DNA of 64,000 bases, taken from contig CBDCSK010000005.1 in assembly GCA_965221605.1 (NCBI GenBank), positions 19,786-83,785 on the forward strand. Direction: 5' to 3'. The DNA comes from Aldehydirespirator sp965221605. GTDB lineage: Bacteria > Actinomycetota > Acidimicrobiia > Acidimicrobiales > Aldehydirespiratoraceae. The translations under genes and the position numbers were made by a program. Below are positions 51,920 to 59,455 of this stretch, piece after piece (within the stretch, counting starts at the first letter, position 1; each line of letters starts with the position of its first letter). The notes under the pieces were generated by a model that was not told the DNA's origin, did not search any database, and saw only the letters and a list, made by a program, of their open reading frames with translations.

Positions 51920-52798
51920 TCAGGCTCGCGGGTGCGTCGTGCGGTGCACTTCGCGCAGGCGCTCGCGGCTGACGTGGGTGTAGATCTGGGTGGTGGCGAT
52001 GTCGGCGTGGCCCAGCAGTTCCTGCACGGTCCGCAGGTCGGCGCCGCCGTCGAGCAGGTGCGTGGCGAAGGTGTGGCGCAGGGCGTGGGGGTGCGTGGGC
52101 ACCACGCTGCGGCGGTCGAGCACCCGGCGCACGTCCCGGGGCGTCATGGCCCGGCCCCGCTGGTTGAGGAAGATCGCGGCCTCAGGGGTGTCGGGGGTGA
52201 CGAAAGCAGAACGGTGGCGCTGTAGCCAGGCCCGCAGCGCTCCCGCCGCGGGCTCGCTGAGCGGCACCAGGCGCTGCTTGGAGCCCTTGCCCCACACCCG
52301 CACCTCCAGCCGGGACAGATCGATGTCGTCCCGGCGTAGGCCGCACAGCTCGCTGACCCGCAGGCCGCTGCCGTAGAGCAACTCGACGATGGCGAGATCC
52401 TGGGCGTCGCGGGCGTCATCTTCGCCGGCCCGGGCCGGCTTCTCGATGAGCGTGTGGATCTGGTCGTCCTTGAGCACCTGCGGCAGCCGCGATCCGCCCC
52501 GCGGCGCGGTGAGTCCGAGCGTGGGGTCAACCTCGATGCGGCCGGTGCGGCGGGCCCAGTCGAAGTACCGGCGCAGCACCGACACCTTGCGGGTGATGGT
52601 GCGGGCCGCGTAGCGGCTGTTCCCCAGATGGGCCAGATAACGGCGCAGGGCCCGGCGATCCACCGATTCGGGTCCCGCGTGGCCAGCCTCCTGCAGCCAC
52701 CCGGCCGCTGCGGCTGCGTCCCGCCGGTACACGGCCCCGGTGGAGTCGGCCACGCTCGTTAGTGACTCGAGCCAGGCGCCCAGCCCCCAGTTGTCCAC
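51920..52798 (-). CDS. xerC: Tyrosine recombinase XerC/D-like
   Basis: 292 residues. The N-terminal SAM-like domain is followed by a catalytic domain with all expected residues: Arg in GSGLRVSELCGLR, Lys in WGKGSKQRLVPL, HXXR in HPHALRHTFATHLLDGG, His in ELLGHADIATTQ and the nucleophile Tyr in IYTHVSRERL. Xer recombinases resolve chromosome dimers at dif. Position after dprA and comM supports xerC, but with only one Xer gene visible, xerC versus xerD is not decided. A small DUF4258/DUF2283 pair separates it from dprA. Confidence 0.9.
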   Translation of the reverse strand: MDNWGLGAWLESLTSVADSTGAVYRRDAAAAAGWLQEAGHAGPESVDRRALRRYLAHLGNSRYAARTITRKVSVLRRYFDWARRTGRIEVDPTLGLTAPRGGSRLPQVLKDDQIHTLIEKPARAGEDDARDAQDLAIVELLYGSGLRVSELCGLRRDDIDLSRLEVRVWGKGSKQRLVPLSEPAAGALRAWLQRHRSAFVTPDTPEAAIFLNQRGRAMTPRDVRRVLDRRSVVPTHPHALRHTFATHLLDGGADLRTVQELLGHADIATTQIYTHVSRERLREVHRTTHPRA

Positions 52799-52866
52799 AG
52801 CTTGAAGTGTAGTTGTCCCCAGGATTCAGACGGTCCGACGACAGTCGGTGCGTTGGCGGTGGGCTC

Positions 52867-53067
52867 CTATACGGTCTCGAAATGCAGACTCGAGAGGTTG
52901 AGGTCTGGTGATCGCCTGGACAGATTGAGCACCTCGACGCCGACGACCTGGTCGGCTTGGTTGTAGTCCAGCACGACTCCGGGAGCTACCTCGACCGACT
53001 CGACGATGGCGGTGTCGTCGAGACGGAGGTAGAGGGCATCGGCCTGCTTGTCGGCTCGGAGTTTCAT
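52867..53067 (-). CDS. DUF2283 small protein
   Basis: 66 residues fitting DUF2283: MKLRADKQADALYLRLDD, then VAPGVVLDYNQADQVVGVEV and NLSRR. These small beta proteins commonly follow DUF4258 genes and may act as their antitoxins or partners; the function is not established. The start overlaps the preceding stop (ATGA). Confidence 0.75.
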   Translation of the reverse strand: MKLRADKQADALYLRLDDTAIVESVEVAPGVVLDYNQADQVVGVEVLNLSRRSPDLNLSSLHFETV

Positions 53068-53363
53068 AGCCTACCTCGCATTGCATTATCGAAGAACGTG
53101 GTCACCACGCGCCAAGGGTCCGATTCGGTGTTCACCGCGACTCTCAGCACTCTATCGCTGTTCTCGGGGATACTAGAGAAGAACCGCTCCACGGCCCTAT
53201 CGTTCGGGTCTCGGACGCGTCGCCCGGGCGCGGCGACCGCTCGCTCCACCCACTCGAAGCGAATGCCCCGCTCCTCGATGGCCTCCAGCGCATGTGACGT
53301 GTACCTCAGCTGCTTCGGCGTGCGGCCGTTTGGTGGCCGGGACGAGCGGGCGGGTACCATCAT
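53064..53363 (-). CDS. DUF4258 small protein, possible toxin partner
   Basis: 99 residues. LRYTSHALEAIEERGI, then FEWVERAVAAPGRRV, and a C-terminal RVLRVAVNTESDPWRVVTTF strand pattern match DUF4258, a RelE-like small fold often paired with DUF2283. The start overlaps the dprA stop (ATGA), so it is locked to the competence operon even though it is accessory in type. The first 17 residues look like an unstructured leader, and a later start is possible. Confidence 0.7.
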   Translation of the reverse strand: MMVPARSSRPPNGRTPKQLRYTSHALEAIEERGIRFEWVERAVAAPGRRVRDPNDRAVERFFSSIPENSDRVLRVAVNTESDPWRVVTTFFDNAMRGRL

Positions 53364-54508
53364 GCTCGCAGGACTCGGGCGCCGTCGCGTGCTAGCAGGC
53401 CGAGGCGCTCCAGGCCCTCGGCGGCCGTCAACACTTCGGGAACTGGGGCGGCGGCTCGCAGCACCAGCGTGTCGAGGCTCACCGGACCGTCGTCGAGCAG
53501 CTCCAGCAGCCGCTGCTGGAGCGGGTCGAGGCTGCCGATGTCGGTCAGGCGGTCCGGCGGACGCCGGACGCCGGGGAGACCGCGTAGCACGCCGTCGCCG
53601 GCCATTCCCGCGGTGGCCAGGCCCAGCGCGACCAGCACGTCGTCGGTGGAGCACGCCGGGGCGCAGCCCTCGCTCAGCAGCAGGTTGGTGCCGGCCGCGG
53701 CCGGGTTTCGCACCGATCCGGGCACCGCCATGACCGTCACCTCGCGCCGGATGGCCTCCTCCACCGTGTGCATGGAGCCTCCCGCCCGCTTCGACTCGAC
53801 CACCACGACGACATCGGCCAGCGCGGCCAGCAGCCGGTTGCGGGCCGGAAAGCGCCATCCCTCCGGCTCGGCGCCCAGCGGGGCCTCGCTCAGGAGGGTC
53901 CCGGCGTCGGCCGCCGCGTCCCACAGATCGCGGTTGCCTCTCGGATACACGATGTCCAGGCCGCTGCCCACGACCCCGACCACCGGCGCGCCGTCGGCGG
54001 CCAGGGCGCCCCGGTGGGCGGCCCCGTCTATCCCCAGGGCAAGGCCCGAGACCACGGTGACGCCCGCGGAGGCCAGTCCCGAACCCAACTCCATCGCCAC
54101 TGAGCGCCCGGTCGGGGTGCACCGGCGAGTGCCCACAATGGCCACCGCCGGCGCCGTCGGGTCGGCCAGCCGTCCCCTGCGGAACAGGACCGGCGCCGGG
54201 TCGATGTCGTAGCTGATCGCACAGGGATGCTGAAGGCTGGCCCGCGTCGTCACCCAGGCGTCGAGCGACTCGAGACGGCTGCCCAGCTCGTCGAGATCCG
54301 TGCCCCGGGCATGGTCCCGCCACACGTCATGGAGATCGTCGCCGGCCACCCACTTGGCCATCTCGCCTCGCTCCACCTTCTCCCAGACCTTGGCGGGATC
54401 CCGCCTGCCGATCAGCCGGTCGAGCCGTCTCGGGGTCGCCCGCGGCAGGGTGGCCAGCGCAGCGGCGTGCACGCCCCGCGCGGTCGGTGTCGCAGTCGAT
54501 TCATCCAT
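53360..54508 (-). CDS. dprA: DNA-processing protein DprA
   Basis: 382 residues. The Rossmann-like domain shows AVAIVGTRRCTPTGRSVAME, VVSGLALGIDGAAHRGAL and VVGVVGSGLDIVYPRGN, with FPARNRLLAALADVVVVVES and the AVPGSVRNPAAAGTNLLL block. A C-terminal winged-helix region (ELLDDGPVSLDTLVLRA) follows. DprA loads RecA on incoming single strands during transformation. It overlaps comM by 8 bases. Confidence 0.94.
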   Translation of the reverse strand: MDESTATPTARGVHAAALATLPRATPRRLDRLIGRRDPAKVWEKVERGEMAKWVAGDDLHDVWRDHARGTDLDELGSRLESLDAWVTTRASLQHPCAISYDIDPAPVLFRRGRLADPTAPAVAIVGTRRCTPTGRSVAMELGSGLASAGVTVVSGLALGIDGAAHRGALAADGAPVVGVVGSGLDIVYPRGNRDLWDAAADAGTLLSEAPLGAEPEGWRFPARNRLLAALADVVVVVESKRAGGSMHTVEEAIRREVTVMAVPGSVRNPAAAGTNLLLSEGCAPACSTDDVLVALGLATAGMAGDGVLRGLPGVRRPPDRLTDIGSLDPLQQRLLELLDDGPVSLDTLVLRAAAPVPEVLTAAEGLERLGLLARDGARVLRA

Positions 54509-56012
54509 GGACGAAGCCTCCGGCAGCGTCGAGCCTCATCCGCAGCGAGAGCGCAGCCAGCACGTCGGGGGACCGCAGCTCATCGCCTCCGTCGTCGAGG
54601 TCCCGGATCGTGCGGGCCACGGTGCGGACCCGGCGCAGGCCCCGCGCGCTGAGGCGCCCCTCGGCCAGCGCGGCCCGCAGCACCTCGGTGGCGGCCCGGT
54701 CGAGCGGGCCGTGCAGGTCGAGATCCGCACCGGTCAGCTCGCTGTTGCAGTTGACGCCCCGCTCCTGGGCCCGCCTGCGCACATCGGCCACCCGCTCGGC
54801 GACCTCGGCGCTGGGTGTGCTCGGGGCGGTGTCCAGCAGGTCGGCCGGATCGGGCCGGTCCACCCGCACCACGAGATCGAGCCGATCCACGAAGGGACCC
54901 GAGAGGCGGCGCTGGTAGCGGGCCAGCGCTCCCGGAGCGCAGCGGCAACCGACCTTGCCGCCCGCGCCGCACGGGCAGGGATTCATGGCCGCCACCAGCA
55001 GGAACCGGGCCGGGTGCTCGACCATGCCCTGCGAGCGGGCCACCCTGATCATGCCCTCCTCCAGGGGCTGGCGCAGGGCATCCAGCACCGACGGCGCGAA
55101 CTCGCCCAGCTCGTCCAGGAACAGCACACCGCCGGTGGCCGCGCTCACCTCACCGGGCCGGGCCCGGGCGGTGCCGCCCCCCACCAGGGCGGCCATCGAC
55201 GACGAGTGATGGGGCGCCCTGAACGGCGGGCGGGTGATCAGGCCGTCGGGCAGCGCCAGCCCGGCTGCCGAGTGAACCCGGGTGACCTCCAGGGCCGCCT
55301 CGGTCGACAGGTCGGGCAGCAGGCCCACGAGCCGGCGGGCGAGCATGGTCTTGCCCGCCCCGGGGGGCCCGACCAGCAGCAGGTGGTGACCGCCGGCCGC
55401 GGCCACTTCCAGCGCCCACCTCGCCAGCGGCTGACCCGCTATGTCGGTGAGATCGGGATCGGGCTCGGGAGGAATCAGCCGCAGGGATGCGGGCGGTTCG
55501 GGCCACGGCGCGGTGCCGGCCAGCGCGTCGAACAACTCACGCAGCGACCCGACCGGGCGGACCCGGTCGCGGGCGACCAGATCGGCCACCGCACTGTCGC
55601 GGGCGGCCACGATCACCGAGGAATGGTCCATGGCGTCGACCAGGGGCAGCGCGCCGGGCACCGGCCTCACCGAGCCGTCGAGTCCGAGCTGGCCCAGGAC
55701 GCCGGTGTCGGCGATCGAGGAGGCCTTGATCTGCTTGTCGGCGGCGAGGACCCCCACCGCGATGGCGAGGTCGAGCCCGGCGCCCGATTTGGGGACGTCG
55801 CTGGGCGCGAGGTTCACGGTGATGCGCTTCATCGGCCAGGTGAGCTCGCTGGAGACGATGGCGGCCCGGACCCGGTCGCGGGCCTCCCGGCACGAGGCGT
55901 CCGGCAAGCCGACGATGCTGAAACCCGGCAGTCCGTCGGCCACGTGGACCTCCACCGAGACGGGATGGCCCCAGACGCCGACGAGGGTGGCGGATCGGAC
56001 GGTGGCGAGCAT
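54501..56012 (-). CDS. comM: ComM/YifB-type Mg-chelatase-like ATPase
   Basis: 503 residues. The N-terminal Lon-like domain reads VSVEVHVADGLPGFSIVGLP, then AAA+ motifs: Walker A GPPGAGKTMLARRLVGLLP, Walker B VLFLDELGEFAPSVLDALRQ. A Cys cluster CPCGAGGKVGCRC follows, and the Mg-chelatase C-terminus reads LSARGLRRVRTVARTIRDLD. ComM is a branch-migration helicase that helps integrate DNA in transformation. A GGAGG site lies 6 bases before the ATG. It is followed by dprA with overlap. Confidence 0.94.
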   Translation of the reverse strand: MLATVRSATLVGVWGHPVSVEVHVADGLPGFSIVGLPDASCREARDRVRAAIVSSELTWPMKRITVNLAPSDVPKSGAGLDLAIAVGVLAADKQIKASSIADTGVLGQLGLDGSVRPVPGALPLVDAMDHSSVIVAARDSAVADLVARDRVRPVGSLRELFDALAGTAPWPEPPASLRLIPPEPDPDLTDIAGQPLARWALEVAAAGGHHLLLVGPPGAGKTMLARRLVGLLPDLSTEAALEVTRVHSAAGLALPDGLITRPPFRAPHHSSSMAALVGGGTARARPGEVSAATGGVLFLDELGEFAPSVLDALRQPLEEGMIRVARSQGMVEHPARFLLVAAMNPCPCGAGGKVGCRCAPGALARYQRRLSGPFVDRLDLVVRVDRPDPADLLDTAPSTPSAEVAERVADVRRRAQERGVNCNSELTGADLDLHGPLDRAATEVLRAALAEGRLSARGLRRVRTVARTIRDLDDGGDELRSPDVLAALSLRMRLDAAGGFVHG

Positions 56013-56114
56013 GGCGGCCTCCTGCAGTGGGGATCGGAGGCCGTCGTCTGCCAGCTCTTGAGTCTGGTGGCCGGCGGCTAGCCGTGTGTCGCGCTCAAGG
56101 CGACTGGAATAGAA

Positions 56115-56483
56115 CTATAGCACTTCTCGTGTATATCTGACTACGGCAAGAATCTGTGCGGTGTCCAGCACCTCGTCGAAGGCGGGCATGGCCCTCACCC
56201 CGTCGACTATGACCCGGGCCTGTTCGTCGATGTCGGGGTAACGCCTGATCATCAGTCCGTCCGACAGCTTGGTGCCCCGTCCCCCGCCGCCGTCGTTGCC
56301 GTGGCAGTTGGCACAGCGGTCGATGTAGATCCGGCGCCCGTCGACCAGCACCGGGTCGACCGAGCCGTCGGCCCCGACGGGCACCTCCGGGACGTCATCG
56401 GCGGCGCAGGCACCGGCCGTGGAGATGGAAGCGATGACGGCGATCAGCAGGAGCGGGCGGGGCAGGCGGCGGCAGCGGAGCAT
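56115..56483 (-). CDS. Small c-type cytochrome, lipoprotein-like
   Basis: 122 residues. A hydrophobic signal ends in STAGAC, compatible with a lipid anchor. The single haem site is CANCH, followed by GGRGTKLSDGLMI; the Met in VRAMPAFDEVL would be the sixth ligand. The class I cytochrome fold is about 80 residues. It would carry electrons outside the membrane; the partner is not in the window unless it serves the CO dehydrogenase or respiratory chain. Divergent from two tiny genes. Confidence 0.85.
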   Translation of the reverse strand: MLRCRRLPRPLLLIAVIASISTAGACAADDVPEVPVGADGSVDPVLVDGRRIYIDRCANCHGNDGGGGRGTKLSDGLMIRRYPDIDEQARVIVDGVRAMPAFDEVLDTAQILAVVRYTREVL

Positions 56484-56530
56484 GGCGCAGTGTGGGTGCG
56501 GAAGGGGCGCCGGACCACGATACTTGGGCC

Positions 56531-56641
56531 ATGGGATTCGACCCCACGCGGCCCCACCGGCGCCGGCCCGCAGACCTCGTCTTCGTGGGTGCGGGTGTGG
56601 TCCTGATCACTGTCCTGGTGATCTGGGCCCTGCTGGGCTGA
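56531..56641 (+). CDS. Tiny single-helix membrane protein
   Basis: 36 residues from ATG: MGFDPTRPHRRRPADLVFVG, then AGVVLITVLVIWALLG, one helix with positive residues on the inside. Its stop lies 4 bases before the start of the next small gene, in a 160-base divergent interval where both frames look coding. I recall similar short Arg-rich one-helix proteins at this place in actinobacterial genomes, but I cannot verify that here. Confidence 0.45.
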   Translation: MGFDPTRPHRRRPADLVFVGAGVVLITVLVIWALLG

Positions 56642-56645
56642 CGCC

Positions 56646-56843
56646 GTGGACGATCCCGAGCGCCTCGGCGACGTGGAAGTCCGCTTCATCCAGTCCTACC
56701 AGGCCGCCAAGGACTACGTCTGCCCTCACTGCAACCGCACCATCCCGGCCCGGACGGGCCACTACGTGGTCGTGCCGACCGAGGCACCCGACCTGCGACG
56801 TCACTGGCACCGGGGATGCTGGGACCGCCGCACCGCCCGCTAG
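56646..56843 (+). CDS. Small zinc-ribbon-like protein
   Basis: 65 residues from GTG: DVEVRFIQSYQAAKDYVCPH, CNRTIPARTGHYVVVP, then RRHWHRGCWDR. The CPHC pair with a distant HWHRGC could bind one metal ion. Proteins of this pattern occur in actinobacteria without assigned function. The last four bases overlap the end of the convergent yraN gene. Confidence 0.6.
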   Translation: MDDPERLGDVEVRFIQSYQAAKDYVCPHCNRTIPARTGHYVVVPTEAPDLRRHWHRGCWDRRTAR

Positions 56844-57298
56844 AAGGCGCCCTCTATCACGTGGACCTCGACTCCGGTGACGGTGGCCACGTCGAAGCGG
56901 ACCCGTCCCCGGCGACCGCTGGCTCTCAGCCATTGGGCGGCCAGCGACCGGATGCGGCGCTGCTTGCGCCAGTCCACCGCCTCCGCGGCCGAGCCGAACC
57001 GGTCTGAGCGCCGCGACTTGACCTCACAGAACACGATCTCGCCGTCCCGCCACAGGACCAGGTCCAACTCGCCGTCGCGCACCCGCCAGTTCCGGTCCAG
57101 GATCTCGTAACCGGCCTCGGTGTACCAGCGGGCAGCCTTGCGCTCGCCCCAGGCCCCTCTGGCCTGCCTGGAACGGTCCGGGGATCGGTGCGCCGGATCC
57201 GGCGGGTCGGCCGCCGGGTCAGCGATAGCGCTTTTCCTTGACCTTGGCCGCCTTGCCGACGCGATCGCGCAGGTAGTACAGCTTCGCCCGGCGGACAT
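56840..57298 (-). CDS. yraN: YraN (UPF0102) endonuclease-like protein
   Basis: About 115 residues of core: RGAWGERKAARWYTEAGYEI, DRNWRVRDGELDLVLWRDGE, VFCEVKSRRSDRFGSAAEAV. The E/D...EVK pattern is a PD-(D/E)XK-type fold. Family members are linked to Holliday junction or DNA processing, but the role is unproven. The start is a problem: between the rplS stop (57219) and the core there is no ATG, GTG or TTG in frame, and the first ATG, at 57298, overlaps rplS by 80 bases. In many actinobacteria lepB and rnhB lie between rplS and yraN; they are absent here. Confidence 0.8.
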   Translation of the reverse strand: MSAGRSCTTCAIASARRPRSRKSAIADPAADPPDPAHRSPDRSRQARGAWGERKAARWYTEAGYEILDRNWRVRDGELDLVLWRDGEIVFCEVKSRRSDRFGSAAEAVDWRKQRRIRSLAAQWLRASGRRGRVRFDVATVTGVEVHVIEGAF

Positions 57299-57566
57299 CG
57301 CCCTGGGTCACCCGCTCGATGCGGTCGATGACCGGCGTGTGCACCGGGAAGGTGCGCTCGACGCCGACGCCGAAGCTCACCTTTCGCACCGTGAAGGTCT
57401 CTCGCACCCCGCTGCCCTGGCGCCGTATCACCACGCCCTCGAAGACCTGGGTCCGGGCCCGGTTGCCCTCCACCACCCGCACATGGACGCGGACCGTGTC
57501 GCCCGGTTGGAACTCAGGTATGTCGTCGCGAAGGCTCTGCGCGTCGACTAGGTCGGTGGGGTTCAT
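57219..57566 (-). CDS. rplS: 50S ribosomal protein L19
   Basis: 115 residues, the standard length. Motifs are FQPGDTVRVHVRVVEGNRAR, QVFEGVVIRRQGSGVRETFT and VRKVSFGVGVERTFPVHTP, ending AKLYYLRDRVGKAAKVKEKR. It binds at the 30S-50S interface. Follows trmD by 46 bases in the usual rpsP-rimM-trmD-rplS order. Confidence 0.97.
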   Translation of the reverse strand: MNPTDLVDAQSLRDDIPEFQPGDTVRVHVRVVEGNRARTQVFEGVVIRRQGSGVRETFTVRKVSFGVGVERTFPVHTPVIDRIERVTQGDVRRAKLYYLRDRVGKAAKVKEKRYR

Positions 57567-57612
57567 GGTCGCCTCCGCTCACCTCTGGCCAGCGCGGTCG
57601 GGCCGGCCGAGT

Positions 57613-58368
57613 CTACGAGGACCGCTCCCCGCCTCCACCGGTGATGAGACCATGTTCTGCGAGGAGCTCCCGCTCCTCGTCGCTGAGTCCGCCGCGGGCC
57701 TCGATCAGGTCGGGGCGGCGTTCGATGGTGCGGGCCAGCGACTGGGCCCGGCGCCACCTGGCCACCCGCCCGTGGTCGCCCGACAGCAGCACCTCGGGCA
57801 CCGACCACCCCCGGAACTCGGCCGGCCGGGTGTACTGCGGGTACTCCAGCAGCCCGTCGCGGAACGACTCCTCGACCGTGGACGCCTCGTTGGAGAGCAC
57901 GCCGGGCACGCAGCGCCCAACGGCCTCCAGCACCACCAGAGCAGCCGCCTCGCCGCCGGACAGCACGAAGTCGCCCACCGACAGCTCACCGTCCACCAGG
58001 TGCTCGCAGACCCGCTCGTCGACGCCCTCGTAGCGCCCGCACAGCAAAGAGAACCCCGTGCCCGACGCCAGCTCTCGGGCCAGGGCCTGGTCGAAGCGGC
58101 GGCCCGCAGGCGACAGGTAGAACAGCGGTCGGGGCGGTTCCACCGCCTCCACCGCGTCGAAGAGCGGCTGGGGCATCATCACCATCCCCGCTCCCCCGCC
58201 GAAGGGGGCGTCGTCGACGCTGCGATGGCGGTCGGTTGCCGCCATCCGCAGGTCGTGGACCCGCACGTCGAGAGTGCCGGCCGCGCGGCTGCGGCCGATG
58301 ATCGAAGCCGACGCCATGGTCTCCACCAGGTCGGGGAAGATGGTGAAGATGTCGATGCGGAAGCTCAT
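57613..58368 (-). CDS. trmD: tRNA (guanine-37-N1)-methyltransferase
   Basis: 251-residue SPOUT methyltransferase that methylates G37 and prevents frameshifting. It begins RIDIFTIFPDLVETM, with DAPFGGGAGMVMMPQPLFDA, LCGRYEGVDERV and the knotted cofactor site ISLGDFVLSGGE-like VGDFVLSGGEAAALVVLEAV; the substrate block STVEESFRDGLLEYPQYTRP follows. The ATG at 58368 overlaps the rimM stop (ATGA). The longer upstream extension is a shadow of rimM. Confidence 0.96.
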   Translation of the reverse strand: MSFRIDIFTIFPDLVETMASASIIGRSRAAGTLDVRVHDLRMAATDRHRSVDDAPFGGGAGMVMMPQPLFDAVEAVEPPRPLFYLSPAGRRFDQALARELASGTGFSLLCGRYEGVDERVCEHLVDGELSVGDFVLSGGEAAALVVLEAVGRCVPGVLSNEASTVEESFRDGLLEYPQYTRPAEFRGWSVPEVLLSGDHGRVARWRRAQSLARTIERRPDLIEARGGLSDEERELLAEHGLITGGGGERSS

Positions 58369-58895
58369 GGCGCGACGTCGAAGAGTCCGTCGGGCACGTC
58401 CACCTCGATGCGCTCGAGCGGTGCCCACGACACAATGAAGCGCACCGGCACGAGGGCGCCGTCCTCCAGCTCGAGGATGTCGCCCGCCGGGTTGGCCAGG
58501 ACCCTGGACACGACGCCCCGATCGGTGCCCGACACCTCGACCACGCGGCCGCCGATCAGCTCGTGCACCCACATCTCGTCGGGATCGTCGATCGGCTCGG
58601 CCCGGAGCACCAGGCCCCGCAGGGCCTCGGCTCTGCTGCGGTCGTCGACTCCCTCGAAGGCGACCAGGTGCCGCTGGTTGTGAGGGCGGGCCGCGGTCAC
58701 CCGTAACGTCCCCGCTTCGGTGTGAAGCTCCGATCCGGACGCCAGGCGCTCCGGGCGGTTCGACACCAGCGTCACCGTCACCTCGCCGGCGGTGCCGTGG
58801 GGCCGGCCGACGCGGCCGATCTCGAGCAGGGGTCCGGGGCGATCCCCCGCGGCGTTGGATCGCTCAGTCGACGAACTCGACCTCGATGTCCACAT
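58365..58895 (-). CDS. rimM: Ribosome maturation factor RimM
   Basis: 176 residues. LLEIGRVGRPHGTAGEVTV is the RimM N-terminal motif, and a PRC-barrel follows (WVHELIGGRVVEVSGTDRG, LVPVRFIVSWAPLERIEVDV). RimM helps assemble the 30S head around S19. The only canonical start in frame is ATG 58895, which overlaps khpA by 32 bases and adds a 20-residue Ser-rich leader. The end overlaps trmD. Confidence 0.93.
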   Translation of the reverse strand: MWTSRSSSSTERSNAAGDRPGPLLEIGRVGRPHGTAGEVTVTLVSNRPERLASGSELHTEAGTLRVTAARPHNQRHLVAFEGVDDRSRAEALRGLVLRAEPIDDPDEMWVHELIGGRVVEVSGTDRGVVSRVLANPAGDILELEDGALVPVRFIVSWAPLERIEVDVPDGLFDVAP

Positions 58896-59118
58896 CGTCG
58901 CGCGATCCGGCCGCCCTCACGACGGTGCGGATGGCGTGCGCGACCCGGCCTCGCTTGCCGATCACGCGTCCCATCTCGCCCTGGGCGACCCGCACGTCGA
59001 GGCGCACCGCGCCGGCGCCGGAGGGAGATGCGGTGACCTCCACCGCATCGGTGTCGTCGACGATGCTGGTCACCACGTAACGGCACATCGCCTGGGCTGT
59101 TGGTGCAAGGTCGGTCAC
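58864..59118 (-). CDS. khpA: KH-domain RNA-binding protein KhpA
   Basis: 84 residues, one KH domain with the GXXG loop as GKRG in GEMGRVIGKRGRVAHAIRTV. KhpA binds RNA with KhpB/Jag in other bacteria, affecting cell division and envelope genes. The GTG start overlaps the rpsP stop (GTGA). Confidence 0.92.
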   Translation of the reverse strand: MTDLAPTAQAMCRYVVTSIVDDTDAVEVTASPSGAGAVRLDVRVAQGEMGRVIGKRGRVAHAIRTVVRAAGSRDDVDIEVEFVD

Positions 59119-59417
59119 GAATCGCTCTCCTCAGCGCTTGCCGCGGCGGCCGGCTCGGCGGTGCCGCGGAAATCGTCCCAGGCCCCGCTGATCTTCAGCA
59201 GCTTCTCGACCCTCTCGGTGGGCTGGGCGCCGTGGCGCAGCCAGTGCAGGGCCCGCTCATTGTCGATCCGCACCACGGATGGGTCCTGGCGGGGCTCATA
59301 GATCCCGATGATCTCTATGAAGCGCCCGTTGCGGGGCGCCCGAGAGTCGGCGGCAACGACGCGGTAGGTGGGCTGCTTCTTCTTTCCCATCCGCATCAGG
59401 CGCAACTTGACGGCCAA
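59115..59417 (-). CDS. rpsP: 30S ribosomal protein S16
   Basis: 100 residues beginning VKLRLMRMGKKKQPTYRVV, with ADSRAPRNGRFIEIIGIYEP and WLRHGAQPTERVEKLLKISG. The acidic Ala/Glu tail is common in actinobacterial S16. First of the coupled rpsP-khpA-rimM-trmD run, 38 bases after ffh. Confidence 0.97.
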   Translation of the reverse strand: MAVKLRLMRMGKKKQPTYRVVAADSRAPRNGRFIEIIGIYEPRQDPSVVRIDNERALHWLRHGAQPTERVEKLLKISGAWDDFRGTAEPAAAASAEESDS

Positions 59418-59455
59418 TTTGAGTCCTCTGATCTGCTAGGCAACTAATCGAAGGG

